Below are positions 28,216 to 37,804 of a DNA stretch of 64,000 nucleotides, piece by piece (the stretch's first letter is position 1; every line of letters starts with the position of its first letter). Under the pieces are notes generated by a model, which was not told the origin of the DNA, searched no databases, and worked only from the letters and a program-made list of their open reading frames with translations. Location: assembly GCA_030041215.1 (NCBI GenBank), contig JASHOH010000037.1, positions 24,891-88,890 on the forward strand. Direction: 5' to 3'. Both the position numbers and the translations under genes were made by a program. The stretch is from Candidatus Sulfotelmatobacter sp. Its GTDB lineage: Bacteria; Acidobacteriota; Terriglobia; Terriglobales; Acidobacteriaceae.

Positions 28216-29234
28216 GCCGGATTGCCCTCATTGGCGCAGGAGCCTGGGGCACGGCATTGTCGATCCTGCTCGGGCGTAAAGGCACGCACCAGGTTCGGCT
28301 ATGGGCATACGAAAAAGAAGTGTGTGAATCGATCGCCCAGCGCCGCGAGAACACAGCGTTTCTTCCCGGGCAACGAATTCCGCCTGCCGTGGCGCCCTGT
28401 AACGATCTTGGCGAAGCGCTGGCGGGTGCAGAAATCGTGCTGAGCGTAATGCCCTCACAGCATTGCCGCCGGCTGTTTCAGCAGATGCTCCCGCATCTTG
28501 GCCCGGAAAGCATGATCGTCAGCGCAACTAAGGGACTGGAAGAAAATTCTCTGCTCCGCATGACGGAGGTAATCGCAGAAGCGCTCAGAGACAATAGCAA
28601 ACCGAAACCCCGCATTGCCGCGCTCAGTGGCCCCTCGTTCGCCGTCGAAGTTGCACGAGGAGATCCCACGGCAGTCACGGTTGCTACCCAGGACCCTGAA
28701 CTCGGGCGCCTCATTCAAAAAGAATTCAGCGACGCCAGCTTTCGTGTCTACACGAGTGACGACCCCATCGGCGTGGAACTGGGTGGCGCACTAAAAAACA
28801 GTGTAGCCATCGCTGCCGGAATTTGTGCTGGACTCGGCCTCGGCCACAACTCGATCGCCGCCCTGATCACTCGCGGCCTGGCCGAAATTACGCGCCTCGT
28901 CATTGCCTGCGGAGGCAAAGCCGAAACTATGGCTGGCCTTGCGGGCTTGGGAGATCTAGTGCTTACGTGCACCGGCGGCCTGTCACGCAACCGCAGCGTT
29001 GGCGTGGAACTGGGCAAGGGCCGCAAGTTGACCGAAATTCTTGCCGGCATGCATGGCGCCGTTGCCGAAGGAGTTTTCACTACCACTGCCGCCGTCGGAC
29101 TGGCTTGCGCGCACGGAGTTGAGATGCCGATTATTGAGCAGATTTATGCTATCCTGCACGACGGCAAAGCTCCACGGGATGCAATCTCCGAACTGATGGC
29201 GCGCACCGGCAAAAGCGAGGCGCTCCGCCAGTAA
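28212..29234 (+). CDS. gpsA: NAD(P)-dependent glycerol-3-phosphate dehydrogenase
   Basis: Makes sn-glycerol 3-phosphate from dihydroxyacetone phosphate. It is 340 aa with the Rossmann start RIALIGAGAWGTALSILLG, then VSATKGLEENSLLRM, and the catalytic Lys region GVELGGALKNSVAIAAG. The ATG at 28212 overlaps the plsY stop by four bases. This is the classic plsY-gpsA arrangement, feeding the acyltransferase directly. Confidence 0.97.
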   Translation: MSRIALIGAGAWGTALSILLGRKGTHQVRLWAYEKEVCESIAQRRENTAFLPGQRIPPAVAPCNDLGEALAGAEIVLSVMPSQHCRRLFQQMLPHLGPESMIVSATKGLEENSLLRMTEVIAEALRDNSKPKPRIAALSGPSFAVEVARGDPTAVTVATQDPELGRLIQKEFSDASFRVYTSDDPIGVELGGALKNSVAIAAGICAGLGLGHNSIAALITRGLAEITRLVIACGGKAETMAGLAGLGDLVLTCTGGLSRNRSVGVELGKGRKLTEILAGMHGAVAEGVFTTTAAVGLACAHGVEMPIIEQIYAILHDGKAPRDAISELMARTGKSEALRQ

Positions 29235-29374
29235 CCAGCGCTTGTAACTTGAGTGCGCGGTTATTTAGCGTCAATGCTCACCCGCCAGTTTAGGTTCAGG
29301 ACACTTTGGTAATGACGCATTTTCCGCTTTTCACCTCAGCGAACTCGCGCCCCAATTAAAATTTCATAGATACC

Positions 29375-31279
29375 GTGAAAACCGCCGCCACTACGATCTC
29401 CGGTGCTCCTGCATCGACGCCAGGGAACAACTTGTCGTTAAAGACCGCTTCACCCGCGCGCATACCAATTTTGTACGTGATGCTCGGCGTCCTCTTGGTG
29501 ATCAGTACTGTCCCCATGTATTTCTACTCTGCGCAAGTCGAGGCCAATAACCGCGACCGCCTGAAAACCAACGAAAGGTTGCTGCAGAACACGATCACGC
29601 GGTCGCTGGCCGATGATCTCTCACAGCATGAGCGCTCGCTGCGCATGATGCTCACCAACCTTTCTTCTGCAGTTCAGGTAGCCAGCGGCGGCGACATTGG
29701 CGCAAAGAACATCGAGGCTCCGGAACTTCGCGCCCTCCTGGAAAATTTTGTTTCTTCCTCCGATGACGTGGCCTACGCGACCTTGTTGAACTCCGAAGCC
29801 AAGGGAATCACGGCTGGTCGCATTGCACCCGATGCGTTTCTTCAGCGTGAGCTGCAACATGCCTATGATGCCGCCCGGGATGGCCGCGCTTACAATGGCC
29901 AGGCATTGCAGGTGGAAGATGGAAAACTACCGCATACTGTAGTGCTGGTAAGCACCCCGGTGAGCTACGGTGGACGCTTTTTGGGCATGATCGGCGCCGT
30001 AGTCGACCTGCAATTCTTGATTCGCCACCTGCAAGAGGCCAGCGGAGGCGGACTTATTCCTTATGTCGTTGACTCTCAGGGACGCCTGGTAGCCGCCGGG
30101 ACTACCAAGTACGTGACCGGGCAGGACATGAAAAACCTGGAAATTGTCCGCAATTTTGTCGATCAGGGCGGCAAAGCACAGTTGGCTGCAACCAAAGAAT
30201 TCGAAGTTCATGAAGGTAAAAACAATATTCAGATGCTGGGTACGTACAGCCCAGTTACTACGCTCGACTGGGCTGTTGTGGTGCAGAAGCCGCAAGACGA
30301 GGCCTACCGCGACGTCATCGAGATGCAGCGCAAAGGTCGGCTTCTCGCCTTATTGGCGGTGCTGGTAAGCATTTTCGTGAGTATTGTCGCCGCCCGCCGA
30401 ATCACGAATCCCTTGCAAATCCTCGCGCAAGCCGGGCGAGCCCTGGCGCGAGGCGATTTCTCACAGCGCGTCCACCTGCGCAGCCGCACCGAAATCGGCG
30501 AACTGGCCGAGACTTTCAACACCATGTCGAGCGAACTCGAGCAGTTCGTCGAAGACCTGAAACGGGCTGCTGAAGAGAATCGTGCGCTGTTCTTAGGGTC
30601 GATCCAGATGCTGGCTGGGGCGGTCGACGAAAAAGACCCTTACACTCGGGGCCACTCCGACCGCGTAACCCGCTACTCGTTGATGATCGCCAAAGAGATG
30701 AACCTGTCTCCTGAGTTTCTGGAAACCCTGCAGATTTCCGCTCAGCTTCATGATGTGGGAAAGATCGGTATCGAAGACCACATCCTGAAAAAGCCCGGCG
30801 CCCTGACCACCGAAGAATTCGAGGTCATGAAGACCCACACAACCAAGGGCGCAAACATTCTGCGCCCCGTCACTCAGCTCGCCGAAATGCTTCCAGGCAT
30901 CGAGCTTCATCACGAATCTCTCGACGGCCGCGGATATCCATACGGCCTCAAAGCAGACCAAATTCCGCTGCTCGCTCGCGTTATCGCGGTCGCCGATACT
31001 TTCGATGCCTTGACCACGAATCGCCCCTACCAGCATGCTCACACGCCCGAAGAAGCTTTGAAGATCATTCAGAATCTTGCGGGAAAACGGCTCGATCCTG
31101 TGCCAGTAGCCGCGTTGTTGGCGGTCTATGCGCGGGGCGAAATTCGCATCCAGCGTGTCGGCTCGATTAAGCGTGTTGTTGCCCCGCAATCGGTTCCTGC
31201 CGCGCCCCAGCCCACACCTGCAACCGCTCCGGTATTGGCGGAAGCGGAAGATCCCAGCCTCGAACGCACACGCGTATAG
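29375..31279 (+). CDS. Membrane sensor with Cache, HAMP and HD-GYP domains
   Basis: 634 aa. TM1 (about 32-50) is followed by a periplasmic Cache-type sensing domain (about 55-310), TM2 (about 330-348), HAMP (about 350-400; ITNPLQILAQAGRALARGDF) and an HD-GYP domain (about 420-600). The HD pair is His459-Asp460 in LHDVGKIG, and HHESLDGRGYP gives the GYP at 520-522. HD-GYP proteins degrade cyclic-di-GMP to pGpG or GMP. The C-terminus is Pro/Ala-rich and likely disordered. Start is GTG at 29375. It stands alone. Confidence 0.93.
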   Translation: MKTAATTISGAPASTPGNNLSLKTASPARIPILYVMLGVLLVISTVPMYFYSAQVEANNRDRLKTNERLLQNTITRSLADDLSQHERSLRMMLTNLSSAVQVASGGDIGAKNIEAPELRALLENFVSSSDDVAYATLLNSEAKGITAGRIAPDAFLQRELQHAYDAARDGRAYNGQALQVEDGKLPHTVVLVSTPVSYGGRFLGMIGAVVDLQFLIRHLQEASGGGLIPYVVDSQGRLVAAGTTKYVTGQDMKNLEIVRNFVDQGGKAQLAATKEFEVHEGKNNIQMLGTYSPVTTLDWAVVVQKPQDEAYRDVIEMQRKGRLLALLAVLVSIFVSIVAARRITNPLQILAQAGRALARGDFSQRVHLRSRTEIGELAETFNTMSSELEQFVEDLKRAAEENRALFLGSIQMLAGAVDEKDPYTRGHSDRVTRYSLMIAKEMNLSPEFLETLQISAQLHDVGKIGIEDHILKKPGALTTEEFEVMKTHTTKGANILRPVTQLAEMLPGIELHHESLDGRGYPYGLKADQIPLLARVIAVADTFDALTTNRPYQHAHTPEEALKIIQNLAGKRLDPVPVAALLAVYARGEIRIQRVGSIKRVVAPQSVPAAPQPTPATAPVLAEAEDPSLERTRV

Positions 31280-31289
31280 CCTGTGGCCG

Positions 31290-31372
31290 CGTGGCGCGGG
31301 CACTCTGCCCGCGATGCATGATGTTGCGCCTGCAGCCTGCCCTGAACGAAGCCGAAGGATCCCGACGGCTGT
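31290..31372. repeat. Dispersed hairpin repeat, family A, upstream of ftsY
   Basis: CGCGGGCACTCTGCCCGCG is a hairpin, followed by GCCTGCCCTGAACGAAGCCGAAGGATCC. It occupies most of the gap between the HD-GYP gene and ftsY. Confidence 0.6.
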
Positions 31373-31443
31373 CGAGCCCGCATCTCGTGCGCATCAGCGT
31401 TGCCTCACCTGACGCCGCTATAATCGAACTTTTGGGATTCTCC

Positions 31444-32400
31444 ATGATTCAAACCCTATTCGGCAGCCTCGAAGATCAAAAGAGACCCGGTCTGTTCGAG
31501 CGCATGAAGCAGGCGGTCACGCGCACGCGCGAGAACCTGGCCGAGCGCATCGACGAGGTCGTCTCCTTCGGCAAAGAAATCGACCGCAACACCCTCGACG
31601 ATCTTGAGGCCACATTGATCGGTGCCGATCTGGGGACAACAACAACGCAAGAGGTGTTAAACAAGCTCCGCGATAAAGCGGATCGCAAGCAGATCAAAGA
31701 TGTTCAGGAACTGAAACGTCTTCTGAAAGAAGAACTGCTCGCTATTCTCAATGCCGCCAATACTCAACCTGTGCGCCGCGTCGATGGCATGCCGGAAGTG
31801 ATTCTGGTCGTAGGAGTGAATGGAACGGGCAAGACCACGACCATCGGCAAGCTCTCGCAAGTATTCCGCTCTGAGGGCAAGACTGTGCTGCTTTGCGCCG
31901 CCGACACATTTCGCGCGGCCGCCATCGAACAACTGGAAATCTGGGGCCAGCGCACAGGGACAGAAGTAATAAAGACAAAACCGGGCGGTGATCCTGCCGC
32001 CGTCTTGTTTGACGCTTTGCAGGCTGCAACCGCACGAAAAACCGACTACGTGATCGTCGACACAGCCGGCCGCCTGCACACAAAAACCAGCCTGATGGCC
32101 GAATTGGAGAAGATGCGGCGTACCGCACAACGCATCATTCCCGGCGCTCCGCACGAAACATTGCTTGTCATGGATGCGACCACAGGGCAGAATGGACTCC
32201 AACAGGCGCGACTATTCACGCAGTCGGCGGGCGTGACCGGTATCGTGCTCACTAAGCTTGACGGCACTGCCAAGGGTGGCGTTGTCGTGGCGATCTCGCG
32301 CGAATTGGGTCTTCCGGTGCGCTTCGTCGGCGTGGGCGAGAAAGTTGGCGACCTGCTGCCATTCGATCCCAAAGAGTTTGTCGATTCGTTATTCGAGTAG
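31444..32400 (+). CDS. ftsY: Signal recognition particle receptor FtsY
   Basis: 318-residue SRP GTPase that docks SRP-ribosome complexes at the membrane. N-terminal helical N domain ([20 protein letters not shown]) and G domain with G1 [26 protein letters not shown]3 VDTAGRLHT and G4 [10 protein letters not shown]. The acidic A domain is very short, so membrane attachment is likely through the N-terminal amphipathic helix. The start is the ATG at 31444; upstream sequence in the same frame is a dispersed repeat. The partner SRP RNA lies at 20.5 kb. Confidence 0.96.
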   Translation: MIQTLFGSLEDQKRPGLFERMKQAVTRTRENLAERIDEVVSFGKEIDRNTLDDLEATLIGADLGTTTTQEVLNKLRDKADRKQIKDVQELKRLLKEELLAILNAANTQPVRRVDGMPEVILVVGVNGTGKTTTIGKLSQVFRSEGKTVLLCAADTFRAAAIEQLEIWGQRTGTEVIKTKPGGDPAAVLFDALQAATARKTDYVIVDTAGRLHTKTSLMAELEKMRRTAQRIIPGAPHETLLVMDATTGQNGLQQARLFTQSAGVTGIVLTKLDGTAKGGVVVAISRELGLPVRFVGVGEKVGDLLPFDPKEFVDSLFE

Positions 32401-32410
32401 GAGCTTCGCT

Positions 32411-32533
32411 ATGGAAAAAACGGGAGACAAACGTTCGCGCTGGAAAATGCTGCTTGAATTCCTGCGCCGCCACTTCGGGCGCAAGCCGCCATCTTCTCCC
32501 GCTGATCGTTATGCCTACGTTTGGCTTCCTTGA
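32411..32533 (+). CDS. Possible 40-aa basic protein downstream of ftsY
   Basis: Basic peptide beginning MEKTGDKRSRWKMLLEFLRR, with an amphipathic helix and a C-terminus ending AYVWLP. GTAGGAG lies seven bases upstream, overlapping the ftsY stop. Length and composition alone do not prove it. It would be cotranscribed with ftsY. Confidence 0.4.
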   Translation: MEKTGDKRSRWKMLLEFLRRHFGRKPPSSPADRYAYVWLP

Positions 32534-32667
32534 GGGGCGATCCCAAAGGCCGCAGCGGCGCGGGCGTGGCTGAAATCGAAGATGACTCGTTTCGAGCCTT
32601 TTCTCCGCCGACAGCTATCATAGCTGCCTCTCCATGCTTTCGCCTCTCCGTGGTAGATTTTCACTTC

Positions 32668-33822
32668 ATGTCAAGCCAGTCCGCTGACGAGCAGTTCCTC
32701 CGCCGCGCTCTCGTATTAGCGCGTCAGGGCATCGCACTCACCTCTCCCAATCCTCACGTCGGCGCCGTCATCGTCGATTCAAAAGGAAACGTCGTCGGTG
32801 AAGCATTTCACACTTATGAAGGCGTAAAGCATGCCGAGATACTCACACTAGACCAAGCTGGCCAACGCGCCCGCGGCGGAACTCTGTATATCAATCTCGA
32901 ACCCCACTGCTACCAGTCGCGCACACCGCCATGTACGGACGCATTGATCGCGGCGGGGATCAAGCGTGTAGTCGCATCCATGCCAGACCCGAATCCGAAA
33001 GTTAGCGGACGCGGTTTCGAGCAGCTTCGCGGGGCCGGCATTTCGGTCGAGGTGGGAGGACTCCACGCAGAAGCCCGCCGTCTAAACGAAGCCTTTGCGC
33101 GTTACATTCGCCACCGCGTTCCTTTTGTGACGCTGAAGTCGGCGATGACCCTTGATGCCAAAATCGGCGTGCCACGAACAGGGGAACTCCAACGCACCCC
33201 GGGTATTCCCACTGGAGGATGGATTACCGGCGAAGCCGCTCGCGCCAACGCCCAGCAGCAGCGCCATCAAAGCGATGCCATCCTCGTGGGCGTGGGCACG
33301 ATTCTGGCGGATGACCCGCTCCTCACCGATCGCACTGGCAAGCCTCGCCGCCGTCCGTTGCTGCGAGTCATTCTGGACTCGCGCCTGCGACTGCCACTAG
33401 ATTCCCGAATCGTTCAGAGCGCCGTCAACGAGGGGGCCGCAACAGGTGATGTGCTGATCTTCTGCTCGTCCGCTGACGAAGGCAAAAAGCATGAACTGCA
33501 AGCACGCGGCGTTCGCGTGGAGCAATTACCTGCCGATTCACAAGACCGTCCGGATATCCACGCCGTTTTGCGCCGTTTGGGCGAGCTTGAAATCACTAGC
33601 TTGCTGATCGAAGCCGGGTCAACCGTAAACGCGATTACGCTTGGCTCCGCTGCGGTGGATAAAGTTCTTTTCTATTACGCGCCCATAATCCTCGGTTCGG
33701 ACGCTGTTCCTTTCTCGGGCGATGCTCAAGGATCTCCTCTTGGCGTGACCGACACTCGAATTCACCGCTTCGGCAACGACTTCGCCGTCGAAGGATACCT
33801 GCGCGATCCGTACGAAAGCTAG
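32668..33822 (+). CDS. ribD: Riboflavin biosynthesis bifunctional deaminase/reductase
   Basis: 384 aa. N-terminal deaminase (about 1-145): SPNPHVGAV, catalytic HAE region KHAEILTLDQAG, zinc ligands in PHCYQSRTPPCTDAL. C-terminal reductase (about 150-384): SAMTLDAKIG and GVGTILADDP, which reduces the ribosylamino ring with NADPH. The start at 32668 is chosen because upstream in-frame residues are unlike RibD. ribE is about 2 kb downstream, separated by a TetR-CPBP pair. Confidence 0.96.
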   Translation: MSSQSADEQFLRRALVLARQGIALTSPNPHVGAVIVDSKGNVVGEAFHTYEGVKHAEILTLDQAGQRARGGTLYINLEPHCYQSRTPPCTDALIAAGIKRVVASMPDPNPKVSGRGFEQLRGAGISVEVGGLHAEARRLNEAFARYIRHRVPFVTLKSAMTLDAKIGVPRTGELQRTPGIPTGGWITGEAARANAQQQRHQSDAILVGVGTILADDPLLTDRTGKPRRRPLLRVILDSRLRLPLDSRIVQSAVNEGAATGDVLIFCSSADEGKKHELQARGVRVEQLPADSQDRPDIHAVLRRLGELEITSLLIEAGSTVNAITLGSAAVDKVLFYYAPIILGSDAVPFSGDAQGSPLGVTDTRIHRFGNDFAVEGYLRDPYES

Positions 33823-33983
33823 GCGCTTGCCGAACGCGGGCGGGACACGGATCTATCTCATGAAAATTCTTTGAAAATCGTTGCGGGTGCGGATGTAATT
33901 TCCGGCTTGCCCGTCATCCTTCCACAACGTCAACTCGCGTCTTCCCCGAATCCGACTTCTGGATCGCTTGGCAGTTTGGGCCC

Positions 33984-34017
33984 TTGACAAATCTCTTAAA
34001 AAGAACGAATATTCGTT
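33984..34017 (+). promoter_or_regulatory. Promoter with overlapping TetR-type operator palindrome
   Basis: TTGACA (33984-33989) is a consensus -35. The perfect 14-bp palindrome AACGAATATTCGTT (34004-34017) covers the expected -10 position (17-18 bp spacing) and ends four bases before the TetR ATG. This suggests autorepression and a transcript with almost no 5' leader. Confidence 0.7.
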
Positions 34018-34021
34018 TTGT

Positions 34022-34585
34022 ATGCCGAAAGTAACTGCCACACATCGTCTTCGCCGCCGAGAACAAATTTTGAAAGCCGCCATTCGTTGCTTTTCACGTC
34101 GTGGCTTTCACGGCACATCCATGAAGGATGTCTGTCACCAGGCCAAATTGAGTCCCGGCGCCGTATATCTCTATTTCCGAAGCAAAGAAAGCATCATTCA
34201 GGCGTTGGCTGAAATTGGCCGGGGGCAGACAGCGGAGTGGCTCGGTCAATGCACGGACTTATCGCAAGTGGTGGATCTAATGCTGCAGCAGTTAAACCCG
34301 CCAGAGGCACAACAGATTTTTCAACTGGACGTTCAACTCTGGGCTGAGGCAATTCACACACCGAAACTCGCTGCCCTGTTCCAGCAGTCGGAAGCGGTTT
34401 TGCTGGACGGCCTCGCCCAGATCGCAAAAAGAGCGTCACCCAAACGCACAGATCAGCAAGCACAAACTATTGCACGGCTACTGATCGCCGTGATGACTGG
34501 ACTTGAGTTGCAAAAAGCCATGAAGCCGAACGTAGATTTGGGGCCCATCGGGGCGCTTCTCAAGTCCACACTGCAAAAAGTCTGA
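34022..34585 (+). CDS. TetR/AcrR family transcriptional regulator
   Basis: 187 aa. N-terminal helix-turn-helix: AAIRCFSRRGFHGTSMKDVC then LSPGAVYLYFRSKESI, the TetR signature. The C-terminal helical ligand and dimer domain is divergent. The ATG is at 34022. It probably represses its own promoter via the adjacent palindrome and controls the CPBP-family protease gene, which begins 18 bp after it. Effector unknown. Confidence 0.93.
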   Translation: MPKVTATHRLRRREQILKAAIRCFSRRGFHGTSMKDVCHQAKLSPGAVYLYFRSKESIIQALAEIGRGQTAEWLGQCTDLSQVVDLMLQQLNPPEAQQIFQLDVQLWAEAIHTPKLAALFQQSEAVLLDGLAQIAKRASPKRTDQQAQTIARLLIAVMTGLELQKAMKPNVDLGPIGALLKSTLQKV

Positions 34586-34603
34586 AGCATCGGAGGAAAC
34601 GAC

Positions 34604-35542
34604 ATGTTCGAGACAACCGTGGCACCACCTACAGGCGTCAAGGCACAGGTCGCTTTGTACTTTTGTCTGGCACTGGGCATCTCCTGGGCGGGATGGATTC
34701 CGTATGCTGCACAACTCGCAGGTGTGGTTCACTGGCGTTGGCAGATTCCCGACTCCATACCTTTGTTCGCACAATATGGGCCACTGCTGGCTGCGATCAT
34801 CCTCACTACTATTGATGGAGGAGCCAGTGGACTAGGGAAATTCCTCGCGAGCTTCGTCAAGCCCCGTGTTCGTTGGCGATGGTACGCGGTCCCATTGTTT
34901 CTTCCGCCTGTGATTGGTGCGATTCTGATCAGCCTTCATGCATTGCTGGGCCATCCCCTTCCCCCGCTGTCGAGTCTGGCCGGCTGGAACATCCGTTTTG
35001 CCGAGCAACTCAGCGCGTCTTTGCATTCCTCTGCCGGGATCAGTTTGTTTCTGGCGCAGTCGGCATTGAAAGGCGGATGGCAGGCCGGATTGGTTTTCGC
35101 AGGCCTGGCAATCGCGAATGGCGGCCTGTCCGAAGAGCCGGGCTGGCGAGGATATGCTCTGCCCAGGCTATGCCTCGGCCACAGACCTCTCTTTGCGGGT
35201 CTATGGGTGGGTTTGCTATGGGGACTGTGGCACACCGGGCCTGATTTCTGGATGGCGCTCTTCACGGGGCACTGGGCCGGACTTTTTCTTCCGATCAGTT
35301 ACCTCGCGGGAACGCTACCGCTGTCCGTGCTGTTCACCTGGGTCTTCATCCGTTCCGAGTGCAGCTTGCTTCCAGTGATGCTGTTCCACGCTTCACATAA
35401 CGCGACGCTGTTGTTCCTGGCAGCCGTCTGGATGCCAGCGAAGCCGCTTGTGTCTATCCCAGAATGGCTCGCAGCGTTTTATGTATCTGCACTGCTGGCC
35501 ATCATTGTTGGGCGAAGATCGTTGCTTGCCCCTCGCAGGTGA
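34604..35542 (+). CDS. CPBP (CAAX/Abi) family intramembrane metalloprotease
   Basis: 312 aa with about eight helices. The family motifs are all seen: EEPGWRGYALPRL (Glu-Glu and Arg), GLLWGLWH (His) and FHASHN (His-Asn). These residues form the zinc site in Rce1-like proteases. In bacteria such proteins act in bacteriocin self-immunity, signal peptide handling or unknown roles. Cotranscribed with the TetR regulator upstream (SD GGAGG at 34591). Confidence 0.9.
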   Translation: MFETTVAPPTGVKAQVALYFCLALGISWAGWIPYAAQLAGVVHWRWQIPDSIPLFAQYGPLLAAIILTTIDGGASGLGKFLASFVKPRVRWRWYAVPLFLPPVIGAILISLHALLGHPLPPLSSLAGWNIRFAEQLSASLHSSAGISLFLAQSALKGGWQAGLVFAGLAIANGGLSEEPGWRGYALPRLCLGHRPLFAGLWVGLLWGLWHTGPDFWMALFTGHWAGLFLPISYLAGTLPLSVLFTWVFIRSECSLLPVMLFHASHNATLLFLAAVWMPAKPLVSIPEWLAAFYVSALLAIIVGRRSLLAPRR

Positions 35543-35865
35543 GCGCAACAACTGTCTCGGAACGACTCTCGATCCCCGGAACTCACGTTTCAGCTTCGGG
35601 CCGAGATTTCCCCTACATTGGTCGGCCAGGTCTAATCCATCAAAATACGCTCTTGAATGCAGCAGTTTAGTTCGGCTAGGGACTGCTGCGGTTGAGAGAA
35701 ACACGAACGAGAGCATTCTGGTTGCATCCTCGGCAAACCGGAAATTGTGGCCAGAATCTCCTATGGTCCCACGGATTTATGAGATGGTTCTAGAACCTAT
35801 TTTTCTCTCTGTCTCTGTTCCTCCGTGGTGAATTATCATTTGTCTGTTCTTATTGAGAGGCCATC
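35543..35865. other. 323-bp non-coding gap before ribE
   Basis: No open frame looks like a gene. It ends with text resembling a family B repeat (GTTCCTCCGTGGTGAATT), similar to CTCTCCGTGGTAGATTTT upstream of ribD (about 32645). I see no FMN riboswitch signature. GAGAGGCC just before the ribE ATG is a plausible SD. Confidence 0.4.
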
Positions 35866-36510
35866 ATGTTCACTGGAATCATCGAAGAAGTCGGACGCAT
35901 CACTCGCATCGAACAGCGCGGTGAAAATCGCCGCATCACTATAGCCGCAAAGAACACGCCCAAAGAATTGAAGACCGGCAACAGCGTCGCCGTGAGCGGC
36001 GTCTGCCTCACCGCTCTCGACATCAGACCCGGATCATTCTGCGCCGATCTCGCTCCGGAAACCTGGGTGCGCACATCATTTTCTCGAATTCACGAAGGAG
36101 CCCTCGTCAATCTCGAGTTGCCCATGAAAGCCGACGGCCGCTTCGGAGGCCACATCGTTCAAGGCCACGTCGACGGCGTCGGCAAATTCTTGGCCCTCGA
36201 GCGCATTGAAGACTCAGAAAATTTCTGGCTTCGCATCGAGTTGCCTCGTGATGTCGAAAAATACACGGTGTACAAAGGTTCAATTTCCGTTGAAGGCATA
36301 AGCCTGACGGTGGCCAGGCTAGAAGGCTTAACCTGCACAATTGCCATCATCCCCCACACGGTCGAGATGACAAACCTGAATTCGCTCCAGCCCGGCGACC
36401 CCGTCAATCTAGAAGCCGATTTGATTGCGAAGTATGTGGAGAAGATGATGACTCGTGAAGAACCCGGGGGTTCGCTGACGGTAGAAGAGTTGGTGCAGCA
36501 GGGATTTTGA
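35866..36510 (+). CDS. ribE: Riboflavin synthase alpha chain
   Basis: Dismutates two 6,7-dimethyl-8-ribityllumazine molecules to riboflavin. It is 214 aa, two tandem lumazine-binding domains: MFTGIIEEVGRI with NSVAVSGVCLTA (first), and FGGHIVQGHVDGVG with GSISVEGISLTVA (second). The pair of repeats is the family hallmark. The next small gene overlaps its stop codon. Confidence 0.96.
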   Translation: MFTGIIEEVGRITRIEQRGENRRITIAAKNTPKELKTGNSVAVSGVCLTALDIRPGSFCADLAPETWVRTSFSRIHEGALVNLELPMKADGRFGGHIVQGHVDGVGKFLALERIEDSENFWLRIELPRDVEKYTVYKGSISVEGISLTVARLEGLTCTIAIIPHTVEMTNLNSLQPGDPVNLEADLIAKYVEKMMTREEPGGSLTVEELVQQGF

Positions 36511-36707
36511 AATCAGAGCTGAAAGCGACGGCTGCGAGTGCGCCCGGCCTGTGCGCAAACTGCATCCACGCGCGCCTCATTACCTCCAGCCGCAACTCCA
36601 CATTCCTCCAATGCCAGCTTTCATTCACTGACAAGCGATTTCCAAAATATCCGCGTCTGCCGGTCCTAAGCTGTCAAGGATATTCAGAAAAACTGAAGGA
36701 AAAGTAG
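36507..36707 (+). CDS. Small four-cysteine protein translationally coupled to ribE
   Basis: 66 aa, TTG start overlapping the ribE stop (TTGA). Cys residues in LCANCIHARL, FLQCQLS and VLSCQGY could bind zinc. The phrase FTDKRFPKYPRLPVL is distinctive and looks like a conserved core, consistent with a real protein that I know only as an uncharacterised acidobacterial-type family. No membrane segment. Function unknown. Confidence 0.65.
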   Translation: MKSELKATAASAPGLCANCIHARLITSSRNSTFLQCQLSFTDKRFPKYPRLPVLSCQGYSEKLKEK

Positions 36708-36741
36708 GGCGGCTTCTATTTCGCGGAGTCTCGTCCGAGCT

Positions 36742-36825
36742 TAGTGGCGCCGGCCTCTGGGCCGGCTGCTTGTCCTGAGGCGAACGCCGAAAGATCCTGG
36801 CGGCGTCTCGCCGCCACCGCCGCGC
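36742..36825. repeat. Dispersed hairpin repeat, family A, in a 244-bp gap
   Basis: GCCGGCCTCTGGGCCGGC is a hairpin, followed by TTGTCCTGAGGCGAACGCCGAAAGATCC and a GGCGGCGTCTCGCCGCC hairpin. No gene is evident in 36708-36951. Confidence 0.65.
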
Positions 36826-36951
36826 AAGACCCTACTACTTGCACTCCAACTGCAACTCATCAAGCTGCAAAAACTCCTGCACAATCGGTCGATACCGATT
36901 GCGCGGACGCTGGCGGCACGTCCGGAGTGTATTTTGTATGACGAGTGAGCT

Positions 36952-37548
36952 TTAGCCTCTGCGGTTTGCTATCTTCACTTCCTCGAGGGTGTTCAGATTG
37001 CGGAACATGGCTTCTGAAAATCCCGCCAACTCCAATTCTCGCTGATCGACGACCCGAGTGGTCGTAACCTCAAACAAGGGATCGATTTTGTATCGCCCGC
37101 CACGCAACGCTTTCTCCGCCTCCGTCGCAAGCTCTCGCCGATAAATCGCGCACAGGGGCTGCCATCCAGCCGCTGCGCGCGGAACTGTCACGTAAGCCTC
37201 GCGTGCCTCTCGCGCCGACTCGATTAAATACTGCAAAAATGCCGGCATCACAAACGGCATATCTATAGCCAATATCAAGTTAAGATCGGTCGAAGAAGCC
37301 CGCAGCGCCGCATGGATTCCCCCCAGCGGCCCGCAACCGCGAAACACATCTTCCACGATTGGAGCATACGCTGCAAACTTGTCGTGGCTTCCTACAATGC
37401 GCACGTCTGCCGTTACCGACCCCGCCAATTCGAGCGCCCGCTCCAGTAACGTCCGTCCGTCAAACTCCACGAACGCCTTATCGCGGCCCATCCGGGTGCT
37501 CTGTCCGCCAGCCAGGATGAAAGCGCTCACATCTTCCCTTCGATCCAT
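36952..37548 (-). CDS. mobA: Molybdenum cofactor guanylyltransferase
   Basis: 198 aa, GT-A-like nucleotidyltransferase that attaches GMP to molybdopterin. The N-terminal FILAGGQSTRMGRDKAFVEF binds GTP, and the acidic metal site is in LILAIDMPFV. Length matches MobA. No moa or moe genes adjoin it. ATG start at 37548. Confidence 0.92.
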   Translation of the reverse strand: MDRREDVSAFILAGGQSTRMGRDKAFVEFDGRTLLERALELAGSVTADVRIVGSHDKFAAYAPIVEDVFRGCGPLGGIHAALRASSTDLNLILAIDMPFVMPAFLQYLIESAREAREAYVTVPRAAAGWQPLCAIYRRELATEAEKALRGGRYKIDPLFEVTTTRVVDQRELELAGFSEAMFRNLNTLEEVKIANRRG

Positions 37549-37804
37549 TTAGCGATGATACATGCGAATCCGCATCGACTTTTCAACGGACATCGCCACA
37601 GCTTGATGTCGGTCTGCTTCCGATGAACTTTTCTGAGAGCCGAACGTACCGGCCCCATCACCTCTTTATATCCACAAGCTAATGACTTGAATCTATGGAA
37701 CTTACCTATTTCCGCATGGAAGCCCTGCACGGAAGTAACCTACCCAAGATTCCCTCTTCGCGGGATGATGAAGGTCGGGTGCTCCAAGGGGCCCGGAAGT
37801 AACC

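Noticed and set aside
32600..35866. FMN riboswitch in front of ribD or ribE
   Set aside because: No AGGGTGAAATTCCCGACCGGCGG-type core (only partly searched by eye) in either leader.
36744..36941. 65-aa plus-strand frame after the Cys mini-protein
   Set aside because: It lies within hairpin repeats and has repeat-like composition; no start signal.
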